Assembly (NCBI GenBank): GCA_013399875.1
Contig: VXAZ01009369.1
Coordinates: forward strand, 1,441,298-1,505,297
DNA from: Gymnorhina tibicen
Lineage: Eukaryota; Chordata; Aves; Passeriformes; Artamidae
Direction: 5' to 3'
DNA length: 64,000 nt
The stretch's first letter is position 1. Each line of letters opens with the position of its first letter. Made by a program: the position numbers and the translations under genes. The notes under the pieces were generated by a model. That model did not search any database, was not told the origin of the DNA, and saw nothing but the letters and a program-made list of their open reading frames with translations. Positions 40,195 to 53,900 of this stretch are shown piece by piece.

Positions 40195-41765
40195 CTCTTC
40201 CATCTTCACTGGTACCTCACTTTTGGTTTACTTATTTTAAATGGCCATTATTACAGCTGTTAATTTTAAAAGAATTCCACCAGGTGAATGTCAGTCTTCA
40301 GGAGACTGGGATCTTAGCTAGTCAAGCTAAAGGACCAACAGCTGGAGGGTTTTGCACCATCAGTGAGCTGTACACAGGTGTCATTGCTGCAATAAACATG
40401 GCTAGAACAGGAGAAGAAAAGTAAAGGGAAGTATGTTAGGAAAGACAGACAAACAAGGTTTTGTGGAGACCTGAATACAAAATGACAAAATGTTCCTAAC
40501 TATGCACTGAAGTTAAGCTGTCTTAATCATCCCCCTGTCAGTGGCAGACTTTAGAAGGGGATTCTCATCAGTATTGAATGGCTGGGAGTTTGCTGCGTTT
40601 ACCATCAGCTAACAAAGTGTGCAGCAGATGCTCTCACAGAGTCCATTTGTGTCAACACCTCAAGTATCCAACACCTGAGTTTTCAGTCTGGCCAAGGCAC
40701 ACTCACCAGAAGCAATTATTTATCAGACAGAAGCTGATAAACTATGAGAAAGAAGACTGTAACCTTCTTTACTGGCTAAATTAGCAACTGTGTGCCCATT
40801 ATCCACATATTCTTTCTCCAAGTACTTTTCCCCTTGGATTCCTTTTCTTCAGAGATAAAGAAATATCTCTGGTGAGAAAGGCAACCAGCTGCCAAAGACT
40901 GGTGTTTAACCAGCCTCTCAAGGGAAAACTGCAGCCTAAAAAGACACCCTTTTAGGAGGCCATTCAGTATTATACCACCTTGTGCACTTTGGTCTTCTGG
41001 CTCCCCCAAAGCACACTCATTCTGTTCTGGACAGCAACATCTCAAAGCTCTCAGAGAGCCATCCAGGAAAAGTCCACATCCTGGCTCTGAGATCATATGC
41101 ACTACTCTTAAGCATAAAGTAACCCAAGTTAACCCAGATAAAACCAGGCAAAGGCTCTATTTCCAGCGATCTCACACTATCAAAGGAAAGAAAAACAATA
41201 TTGCTGAAACAGAGAGAAAATTTTCACCACTGAGTTCCTTTACTTTTGTCTTACATTGATCAGCACACAGAAATTAGCAAAATGCAACTACAAGACTTTT
41301 TGAAACTTCATTTTACACTACGAACTTAGAAATTAAAATGATATATGAATCCCATGAACTTAGAAATTAAGACTCAAAATGACACTTCATGTTTGCTATA
41401 AAAAACCTCTTGGAAAATCACTTCCAGCCTACTGAATATATTTCCAATTATTTCAGCAGGTTTAATTACTGCATATATATTCCACACAGGATTCTACAAG
41501 GAAACAAGAAATGAAAGCTAAATATCAGTGTTAAAAACATGGGAGGCCAAAGCTCTACAGGTCGTTTCAGAGAGCCCAGTGGCCTCCATTATGCTAACTG
41601 CACAAGCAAGGATTGCTTGTATAAGTCAAGCTAGTAGAAACAGGTTTGCAAATTACATGGATATTCAAATTTTTTAAATTGCATATTGTCCTGGTTTCTG
41701 TTTTATTTCATAGAAGTGAATGAAAAACAGCCTGAACACTAGTGGTTTTTTTCTGTAAAGGATGT

Positions 41766-44184
41766 TCAGGCCTTGCAATACACATCATATTTAAACTTCA
41801 CTCCCAGTTAGTTAATTCTAAGCACACCTTGAATTTGGCAGCCAATTTCTGGTTCTGAAAAACATTCTTCCAGTCTCCAAAAACACCTTGAATATAAAGA
41901 AGAGGAAATTATTACCCTTGACTCTAAGGACCAAGGAGTATAATTTAAAACAAAATACTAACTTTTCTCTCATTATATTTCAGGATAATAATTTTTTTTC
42001 CTTTTTTTCTTCCCCTTTAAGAAAAAAATATCTGACCCTGAATACCTGAAAATATCTGAATACACACGTCTGCCTTATGTTTGGAGTCTTCAATAGAATG
42101 TGAACATGAAGCAACCACAGGAAGTTACTGGTCTGCCTTCACAGCTCTGGCATCTGCCTTGTACAGCTGCAGAAGACTAGAAAAGGTGACCAGCAGCTGT
42201 GAAACCAACCCAGAAAGCTCAAAAGTGTGGCTTTTAACTGCAAGAGCTTTGTGTACTGCAACTAGACACTGCTCTAAGCTGCAGTCTACCTTTAATCTAG
42301 ATTTTGGAGAGCCCACAGGCTCTCAACCAGTTTGGAGGTTGTCTGAGGTTCTAGCCTGATCCATGGTTAAAAGACACAGATCAATCCGTGGAGCATCTGG
42401 ATTCCATGAGTTGACTGTGGACCATAGGCTATCACAAGGGTTATTTAGAAAACCCAAGAAAACCCAAACAAGGGTTATTTAGAAAACCCGAGAAAACCCA
42501 AACAAGAGTTACTTAGAAAACCAAGAAGAAAGATCTTTGGAGGCACTCAGTCTACAGGCAATCCCCAGTAGTCACAGAAGCCAAAGTAAAACTTTTCTTT
42601 GTTTCAGTTGGTGCTTAGTGCATACCTCACAGAGGGTGGGCTGTAGGGCACTCCTGCTAATCACATCATACAGGGCTTTACTGAATGGTACTGGCCCTTG
42701 GGGCAGAATCAATTGACGGATTCATGAAGCACAATCGGGGTTTCTTAAACAACACCCAGCCTTGAAAATCATACATAAATATTAATCATCTATTGATGCA
42801 AATTTCTGTCTGCCCAAGACAAAGAGCTACCATTCACCACTCTGGCAAAACACAAACAAACTTACCTTTAAGGAAAATAATCGAGCCAACAGCACCATGA
42901 GTCTCCTGAGCTTTAACACTAATTGGCTGGAAAGTGTCCCTTTCTGCAATGGCCTGGATCTGCTCAGCTTTTGGGGAGAATCCAAAGAATTCAGCTACCT
43001 GCTTTACACTGGCAGTCAGGTTCTGAAAGCAGTACAGTCAAAGTGAGACATACAATAGGCTTCCTCTAAAAATGGGAGTTACCCACTTGGGATGTGCATT
43101 GCCATCATCTACTAATTTCATTCACTGTTTTCCGTGTTGCATTTCCATTTTCTGGAGCTCTGTTTTTGTATAGCCAGACTCAACTTGTCACTAAAATCAA
43201 CTTGATTTTGCTCTTTCAGAAACCTGTGCCATTTCCTCTTAATTTCAGCAGATTTCAAGGAATGGGCTCAGATGTGTTTTGATTGTCAGTAAACAGCATC
43301 TGCTTTGCCCCTTTCAGGTCTTCATATAGTATGAACATAGTATTCTTATCCTGAGTGTGTTTGTTCCAGGTGACTGCAGGATCAAAACAGGATCCCCAGC
43401 CAACCGTAAAGAAGAGAAAAAAGCATAGGTGTGACCTTTCTTTCTAACTGGGTACTTTTTTCCTGTACAACTGAAGAATTGCCTTCTGTTGCCTGTTGGT
43501 TACATCAATGCAGACAAAAAGAACAGCCTGTCCTCTCCATGGTACTGTCTGTACAAGAGGTGACAGAGGCTTCCTCTGAACTTTTGTAGGTAAACAGTTT
43601 CCACACATAAACATGAATCTCACTATGTGCTTCCCTTCTGTGACTATACCGTCATGTAAACATCTCTTAACAGACAAAGCCTGACATCAGCCTAAATCTA
43701 AAATACGGGTTGCTAATGAGGTATTTGGCCTAATGTGGAGAAACAGTACAGAAACAAACTGCCATTTCATTAACACTTTGAACCTCCAGCATTCCCTCCA
43801 ACACCTAGCGGCAGAATGTTGACCTAATGCCATTGTCCAGCTGCCATGCAATTCCCTCACCCTTTACTGGAAGAGCAAAATACCCAGAAGCAAAGCATCT
43901 TTTGGACATTCTCCCCTTCTGGCATTCAGCGGCCTCCTTTATCGTGACGTATGGCCATCAGGAAATTAATTATGGCACAGCTGTTTTCCCACGGGCCCCA
44001 TTCAGTTGTTTTTAAAATATTTTTTCCTGTTGCTTTTTCAGCTACAATCAGTATCTGTAACAATACAGATCTGTCATGAATCCTGAGAAGAACTCATCCC
44101 TGGAGCTGTAACTGGGGACACATTGTTATGAAAATGGAAAAATGAAACAGCTGTATCTTTAGGGTTTCGAAAAAACGCTACTAT
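41766..44184 (-). pseudogene. SULT6B1: SULT6B1-type cytosolic sulfotransferase, decayed
   Basis: Four minus-strand exons resemble the last four of SULT6B1, a PAPS-dependent cytosolic sulfotransferase. Exon A (about 44080-44184) has the PAPS-binding block FRNPKDTAVSF. Exon B (43309-43404) has WNKH and MFILYEDLK. Exon C (42866-43022) has the VKQVAEFFGF and THGAVGSIIF blocks, with good acceptor and GTAAGT donor. Exon D (41766-41886) begins after exon C in phase and carries GDWKNVF. Damage is visible. Exon A shifts frame near 44104-44112 before DEFF and has no clear donor. The exon B acceptor reads ACG instead of AG and its donor would be GC. Exon D shifts frame near 41809, so the usual ending VKFKYDVYCKA is read only in another frame and the current stop is 41798-41800. 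The two 5' exons, with the P-loop, were not found up to CEBPZOS. The position beside CEBPZOS/CEBPZ supports the gene identity. Assembly error is an alternative for single indels, but five independent defects make decay more likely. Confidence 0.82.
42435..42530. repeat. 34-bp minisatellite, about 2.8 copies
   Basis: The unit begins 'caagggttatttagaaaacc' and spans 34 bp: copy 1 at 42435-42468, copy 2 at 42469-42502 with one substitution, and a diverged partial third copy to about 42530. It lies in the last intron of the sulfotransferase remnant. Confidence 0.9.
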
Positions 44185-45170
44185 CTGGAGTGGGAGAAAG
44201 GTCAACAACTTTAGATCACTCATCACCCTGGAAACCAAAGTGAGAATATAACCAAACATTCTGCAACCAATAACACACTGGGAACTATAAAATATTTTAT
44301 TGATAAAGACATGCAAAACAAGATTACAACATGATCGTAATAAGGACCTTATCACCACTTCTAAGGTTTGTTTATGTCAGGAAGCAATTGTAAAAAAAAG
44401 TAACTGGAAAGACTGTAAAATAGTCATTGAATACTATCCCATAACCACCTAGGACCTGGGAAATAATAAGGAACCATTTGCCAACCTCCTGCCAGGAAAA
44501 GCTCCTTTAGAAAACCACAGCTATTATAATCATCTCCCATTTTTCAAAGTATGGCAATAATTTTCTTTAAGAGAAATCTTTAAGAGACTGTAATCCTCAG
44601 AGAAGCATAAACACTTCTGAAAACACATTATACACATTAAATATTTTTGCCAGATACGTTTTATTTTTTCCTGCAGGAGGCAGGAACAATAATAATAATA
44701 TGTGGAAAAAATATCTATCCCTTAACCAATTATTCATTTTATCTGTGGTACATCTTGGAAGTGCCAAGTATCTGCCACTGTCCAGTGACCAAGTAGCAGA
44801 AACACTGAAGTTTTAATCCCATGACTCTTTGCAAGGAGGCAGCCAATGTGGCAGAGACACTGCTGCCACATTCATTCCCATCACGGTTGTGCACAGAAAA
44901 GAGTTGCATGAAAAAGGAAATTGTGACACTCCAGCAATTTCAGAGCACTGCAACAGCTCTACATATGTCCCTGCTTATGTCAACTCGAACACCCCTGAGG
45001 CTACTGCAAATTGTAGGGGATGCTAAGAGAGCCCAAGCATCATGAGACTCCCACTGTCTCCAAGCTGTTTTCCCTCAGTGCCACCTGCTTGGGTGCAAGA
45101 AAAGGATATGGCCCCAGAATTACTCCTGCACAGTGATACTGTCAGAGAGATGAGGCTTGAGTTGCACAAG
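44185..45170. other. Expected position of missing SULT6B1 5' exons; nothing recognised
   Basis: In the conserved gene order the first sulfotransferase exons, with the YPK-type P-loop, should lie here. I looked on the minus strand for the P-loop and the THLHY-type block and saw neither. The sequence otherwise has no recognisable repeat or exon. Confidence 0.45.
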
Positions 45171-45176
45171 CCTGGG

Positions 45177-45676
45177 TGCTCCAAGGTATTCCACAAATCA
45201 AGCATGCCAACTATCGAAAGGTTTTACTATTCATACAGTTTAGCAAACAAAGGAATTAGTGTTCATTGGCTGTAAGTGACATAGTACCCTCATTAATTAG
45301 TCTTCTATCTTCCGCTGGTTAATGATTCTCTCGCTTCTCATGCTAATTAGTCTACATGCTCAATCCTTCTCTTCTTTCAGGTCGGTGGTTTTCTTGGCTC
45401 CATGGCCCTGAGTCGGTGGTCACAATCTACCTTTGCCATAAATTACCTTTTAGCCAGTCGCAGCTGAGTTGGCTTTATCAGTTTCTTCCTTATCTTGGGA
45501 TTTCTGCTGGATGTCTTTGTGGCCCATAGATGCTGCATTCTTTGTGTCCTCTATCAGCAGTACATCCTTCTCGCCTGGCATTATTAACCTCTCCCTAGGT
45601 CTGAGATCACTGAAGCATATCGGGCCCAAGACCTTAACAAGGCAATTCTACCGAGAAGTGATTTGTATTTCTAACA
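45177..45676 (-). mobile_element. Solo LTR of an avian endogenous retrovirus
   Basis: A 500-bp element bounded by TG...CA on both strands and by a 6-bp target duplication: cctggg at 45171-45176 and cctgga at 45677-45682 (5 of 6 bases match; one substitution since insertion). Read on the minus strand it starts TGTTAGAAATAC and ends with 'ttgtggaataccttggagca', preceded by an AT-rich 'gaatagtaaaacc' segment, as in avian alpharetrovirus-like/ERVK LTR ends. A 6-bp duplication is usual for that group. No internal retroviral sequence is present, so it is a solo LTR left after LTR-LTR recombination. It is non-coding. Confidence 0.82.
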
Positions 45677-45946
45677 CCTGGACATCACTTAGCACTCGCC
45701 TGTTAGCCGCTATCTGCCTCACGGATTAATTTATTTTCTCGCAGATTAGGCCGGAAAGTATGCAAAGACCAAAGCCCATCCTTTCTTGAGAACATTTTTA
45801 CACAATTCGTATTTTGCGAGACCCGTCGCCGGGCCACTCCAGCAGCACGGCCTGGCCACGGCGGCCATGCCGGGGCCGTGGGACCGCCCGCGGTGCTGCG
45901 GCGCCTGCGCGGCGCTGCGGGTGGCAGAAGGCGCCGGGCCCCGGCC

Positions 45947-47918
<1,972 letters not shown>

Positions 47919-47939
47919 AGTAAGAAAGATGTGTGATTA

Positions 47940-47945
47940 AATAAA
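47940..47945 (+). terminator. CEBPZOS polyadenylation signal AATAAA
   Basis: A canonical AATAAA 22 bp after the CEBPZOS stop codon. Cleavage 10-30 bp further on would place the 3' end at about 47955-47975, just short of or touching the CEBPZ stop codon at 47997-47999. Confidence 0.7.
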
Positions 47946-47996
47946 AAACTATTTAAGAATAATTATTTTGCAAATGTCCACATCAAAACGTCCAGT

Positions 47997-50900
47997 TCAT
48001 CTTCTTGATTTCTTGCCTTTGTACTTGTTTTTCAGCCCTCTGTGCCTGAACTGTTTCTTCTTTTTGATGATGCTTTTCACATCCCTGTTGTGAAGCCACT
48101 TGTCACGCTCTATTTCCCACTGGATCTGTTTGACATCTGTAGGAGGAAAGGTGAGAAATAAGGAGCCGATGGATATCTCTGACAATGACGTGGCATACAG
48201 ATGAATCATTTAAAAGTTAAAAGTTGACTACTGTATTTATAAAAGTTAATAAAGTGCAAACTGCCTTTTTTTTTTTGAGAAAGCTGTGGGTTTTTTCATT
48301 TCACAAAACAAACCCTACCATCTCAGAGCTCTAGATGTATTTTAGTAATGCTAGACACGCGTGTGTTAGAAGCAGTGTTTGAGCGCTCCTAACATTTTTC
48401 AAGTGACACCAGCAAGACTTGTAAAAGCTTTACAAAGCTTTATTCAACCAGCATATACACATTTAATTCATTAGAATTATTTTGGGTTAACTACTTTCTG
48501 CTTCACTGATACCTCAAGGAGACAGTCCAATAGGTAGGGAAAGACAGCCATACCTTATGCCTTCCCTTCCCAAGGAGTCAAGGACACTTTACCGAGCAGA
48601 ATTCACACGAGTGCTTGACAAAGAGCATCCTGCCTGTCCCTATTTATAGTGTGAAAGGGCCAAGGACAGCCTCTCCCTCTTTTCTGAAGCCTTATTCACT
48701 CCACTACTCCCGGTTAATATTTAGCACTGGGCATCTCTCATCACTGGAGAAAACTGTCATGTCTTACTGATACTGAGCTACTGTCCCTGCTGTGTGGTTT
48801 CTGACCCTGTATTCCAGTTAAAAGTGGTTCATCTTTTCAGGTACAGAACCTGAAGGTAAGTAGTAAGAAGTACGTGAAGAAGTAAATGACAGCATTACAA
48901 CTGTCTGCTACCTGCAGCATGTACTTACTCGCGTTGTCTCTGTTGGCCATGGCATTCATTCCGATATTGTCAAACTTAGACCCAGCATTTTCATCCAGTA
49001 GATAGCCAAACTTCAAAGAGAGAAATTTTAGTATTCTGTTACTAAGCAACAGGTAAAATGCTTGATCACTTTTTGTTAAGCACTGATCAAACTCACCTCT
49101 TCTGCAGATGCCAGTATACCAGCATCTTGGAGCTTCCTCTTCTTTCCTCGGCTGGATCCTTCAAACAAAGAGTATTATTCTTATGAGACAGAACTTAAAG
49201 TTCCCAAAGACACTAAAACAAAGTTTTACCATGTTTTAAATTTTTAAAACTTTTCTTAATGAGATCATCTGAGTTAGCTATGTTGGAAATCTTTGTTCCC
49301 CACCTCCCCTAGAAGAAAAGGAAAAAAAAGTTGCCAACCACAAATTAAATAGGACAAATCTGCGTATCAGGTGTGAGTAACAGATGCACAAACCCCCAGT
49401 ACAACTCCATCCTTCTTCAAAATTTCCCCCTTCAACTCTCAGCTCTTCAACAGCAGATTGTTACTCTGAATTATGGTTGGGGGACAACCTCCTTTTAATT
49501 TATGGTTTATTCAAATCTGAACCTAGATCCAAAATGTGATAATCTACTGTAATAAATCCCTCAGTTTCCAAAGTTTTTTGGACTCTTTTATTTGTACTAA
49601 GCTTTCATATCAGTGGTTTTTTACCTGCCAGTGATCCTGCAAAATTCGTATCTTTCTTTTTCTTGCGCTTTTTACTGACAGATTTCAGTTGCTTGTCATT
49701 GTTTGGGTCTGAAAGAAAAAAACCCCAAATACATCAGTCTCCAATTCTCACATCATGTACATGTATTTGAAGTGCAGCAGAGACTAAAATTCCTTTTCAG
49801 GCGTATTTGTCATATTGGTCCAGGTCTTTAAAAAGCAGTGCACACAAGCAAATCTAGTATTTCTTCAAGAGAGACAATTAAAAATTGGTCTGTGGTGTGC
49901 TGTTCTTTATGCTTTTTTCCACAGCACCAGAAGGGAATGATACTAAAACACATAAAATACAAAAGTTAAAAGCAGGCGTTAGGTAAACCTTGAATGTCTG
50001 CGTGGTAAGGTTGGTGAAATAATAACCTCATGAAAGAAGTATGTGCTTTTCCAGCCAGATGCAGTGTATTCTGAATAAACTGTGCTTCTCAGTTGAACAA
50101 ATAACACCATGCAGGTGCAAGAATCAGTTACTTCTACAGTGGTAAAAAAGATTTGAGTGCATAGCTGTATTACAAGAGTAAGCTGTTACTTGTGAGACAG
50201 CAATTTAAGTAAAAGGTACTTTAAGTAAAAGAAATCAACATTAAAGAAAAACAAAAATTACCAATTACCAGGGGTTTTTGTATTTTTCTCTTTGAGCTCT
50301 TTCAGTATTTCTGCCTACTGCAGCCAGTTATTTGTGTATAAAGCTACTCTCGTTATGCCAGTGTTTTCAGAATGAAAGAAATATGTCTCATTTTGAAGTT
50401 CTTACACCCAAATGCCTAATTCCCACTCTTGCCTAGGAGACTGTGGCAGGAAATGCTTCCCTTAAGACTACATTGTAAGAGAAGGACTTGTCATTTCGTT
50501 GCTTAAAAGCCAAGCTTCCCACCTAAATAACTAAATTGGAATTTGCATATGTAGTTACATATTAGATGATCTATTTTTAAAGCTTTTTCTTCTTGTTTTC
50601 CAGTAATAAATGGCACTTTACCTAGGTCATTATCATCTTCAGACACATCCATAAATACACCTCCCTCTTCATCCATATCCTCTTCAAAGTCGTCCTCCAT
50701 ACTTCCTAAGGAGACTTCCTCATCATCCAGATCACTGAAGTCATCTTCATCATCAGAATCCTCCCAGTCAGCACCAGATCCCTCACCGCTCTGGCCTTTC
50801 TTGCCACCTTTGGGATTTTTTTTTATATTACTAAAAGAACATGTAACAAGATTAGCATTTCATCTGGAAAAATACTGTTTGCATCTAGATGACATCTATC

Positions 50901-53900
50901 TACTGGCAAACACTATGTTAACAAAGTTCAACATCATTGCAAACTACTGTAAATGTAGGCTGCGACCTAAAATACACGTATTATACACTGAGGTATGTTT
51001 TCAACATTAGTATAGGGAGTTGTATTGTAAAAGTCAACCATTTTAAGAAGTTCTGGACAGAATCCTATTCTGAAATTGGCAGAAATGTCAGCTTCAGTAC
51101 TTTATCTCCTCTGTGTCTTTGCTCCTTTTCAGAAAGTCTTTTCTGTAAAACACATAAACTGCTCTGTTAAACACCAGTCAAGATCACAAAAATGTTTCAG
51201 GTTTCACTAGGAGTTTAGACTTTAATTCTCCTGTCGCCTCAAGGGAGAAAGTCTCTGTGCAAATTCAAATGCTGCATTATAGATACTTTGAGTAAAATAG
51301 AGGCTACTTAATTATTTACAATTGGACTTGATGATCTTAAAGGTCCTTTCCCACCTAAATTATTCTATGATTAATGAAACTGCTGACTTCAGGAGAACTG
51401 AGCTCTCTGACTCTGGATCTCACAAAGCTTATTAACTGTGTTAGGTCCAGTTACAACCAGTCCTTATGGCAGCAGTGCCATTATGCCTCATTCTGCTTCC
51501 TTTTGTACTTGGTAATTCTTGAATAGAAACCTGACACAATAGAAAACAAGATTTTACACTGCTTACTGGGTCACTACAGGTCTCATGTAAGGACTATAAG
51601 CATCCCAAGGTCATCATGATCCCTTATGGGACATGCAGAAAACGAGCATAACTCAGTGTAAAACTGATACTGCCTTTTTTGCAAGGTGACATTCTGAGCC
51701 TTTCTGAAAAAGGTCTATCTAGTTTCACAAAGTAAAACTCTTCGAAGATATTAAGACAAGAGGAGTAAGAACTAATCTGAAGTCTTACCCAGCAAAATCA
51801 AGGTCATCTTGGCCAACAATGGCATTATCAGCAGCTTCAAATGTATCTAGGGAGAAAGACAAACGTTATTACTACAAAACAAGCAAGGACATATGAAGTC
51901 ATTGCATCCAGTAAGTACATGGACCTGCTGGAGCAAGTCCAGAGGAGGGCCACAAAGATGACCAGAGAGCTGGAGCACTTCTCCTAGCACTGAAGTTGTT
52001 CAGCCTGGTGAGGAGAAGACTTCAGGGTGACCTTATTGCAGCCTTCCAGTACCTACAGGATGCTACAAGAGAGCTGAGAGGGACTTTTTCCAAGGGCATG
52101 AACTGAGAGGACAAGGGGGAACGGCTTCAAACTGAAAGACAGTTTAGGTAGTAGGAAAAATTCTTTACTGTGAGGGTAGTACGGCACTAGAACAGGTTGC
52201 CCAGAGAAGCTGTGGATGCCCCATCCCTGGAAGTGTTCAGGTTGGATGGGGCTTTGAGTAACCTGGTCTAATGGAAGTGTCCCTGCCCATGCAGGCGGGA
52301 TGGAACAAGATGATCTTTAAGGTCCCTTCCAACCCAAACCATTCTAGGATTCTAGCACTGCAAAATACCTAAGTTTCAGATACAGGGACATTATTTTAAG
52401 CTGCTGAATTTATGAAGCAAATTCTCATTAGAGATACTAACAATAAAAGACAAACGCAATTAGTAAGAGATTCTTGGCATAACTAAGACCATATTAATTG
52501 AGTCACTAAGTAAGAACCCTGATACGAGAGTTCAGAATTATCTCAAAATACTGTAGAAAATAGTTATACAGAGCTAACTGGGTTTTTTTTAAAAAAACAT
52601 GTAAGTAAAATTTGAAATAATAAAATAATAGACATTTTCTGGTACACTAACAAATTTAAATTCTGGAACAAATCATACACTAATTCCAAAGCAAAGTACA
52701 TGCTACAGAAGAGCTAAGACTACTGCAGAAGTTTGCCAGCGACCTTACTGAACTCATAACCTCGTGAAAGATGTTAGAAATGATGAGAGAAACTGTAAGC
52801 AAGATTGAAAAAAGCAAGATTGAAAAAGGCCAAGCAGTAAAGAAAAAACAGAGGCAAATGTTACATGCTGCTAGAAAAGGTTACTCAGACTACATTAGGA
52901 AAAGAACAAAAGGGCATGAACTGCCATTCATGGGTGTAAGCTCAAAATCAGACAATTTCCAGCCATTCAAACGAGCTGACTACTGCAATGGTGGGAGCAA
53001 GACCTCTCTGACAAATGGCCACCCAGCTGGTTCACATGGTGGCTAGCACGAACTGCTGTCTGCAGGAGCATAAAGGGTAACTGGAAAGCCAGTTTTCTCC
53101 CACTCTCATATTCCCCTATCTGGTTCTTTTACACAATATGAAGTATAAAAAGGATAAATTAATAATTTGAAAAAGCAGGGAATACTGGGACAGTTACTGC
53201 AAGGAAGAACACAGCCTTACCCAATGCTCTTTCAAATTCATCATCATCCACATCTTCCACACTTTCTTCGTCATCCAGACGCTTTTGTTTCTCTCTCTTC
53301 TTATCGAACTTTGAATAAAATCTGAAATAATATATTGCTTTCAGACACAAAATTACAGGTGATGACCTTTATGACAACTTTTTTAATAAAAAAAAAAACC
53401 TGCAAATTGTTTCCCATGTATGTTGCCAGTTGAAAACTCTAAGTGATGGTTTCAAACACATCTAAAATCAAGAGATTTGCATTTTCTTTGTTTTTCAAAG
53501 AATCAGTCACTACTGTAATATTTAAGACAGTAACATTTCACTGGCCAAAGGTGCCAGAAGTTATTTTTAACATAATGAATTTATAAAAGGGCACAAGAAA
53601 GATCTAAAAATCTGCCTTAGACTGAGAAGGAAGAAAGGATCAAGTTCAACTTGAATATAACTGGGGAAAAAATATAAAAGATATTCACCCATCAAGTTTT
53701 ATTACATTTTCTCCCATAGCCCTCTTCTTCTGGGCCTTAGTTTTATCTTCTGTCAGCCATTTGCACCTTCATTTCATGTTAAAGAACCACCAAACACAGA
53801 AGGCAATTTTTACCATATACAAAAGAGAACTTTGTACAGAAGACTTTAAATGTGTAATCTCAGTTTCAGCCATCTTCAATGTAACAATACTGTTAACTTT

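Larger units (their letters stand above)
33181..41765. other. Gene-poor intergenic stretch with AT-rich blocks
   Basis: No gene is recognised between the CR1 at 32.7-33.2 kb and the sulfotransferase remnant. A poly(A) run lies at 39534-39555 and a (TTTA)n run near 40169-40194. Segments around 34.9-35.4 kb and 38.0-38.7 kb are rich in homeodomain- and octamer-like words (ATGCAAAT at 35179-35186) and look like possible conserved non-coding DNA. In human the next gene on this side is EIF2AK2. I could not identify any of its exons here. Confidence 0.4.

Noticed and set aside
52771..53046. 91-codon Lys-rich plus-strand frame in CEBPZ intron 10
   Set aside because: No recognisable domain, splice context or promoter; antisense intronic frame, probably chance.
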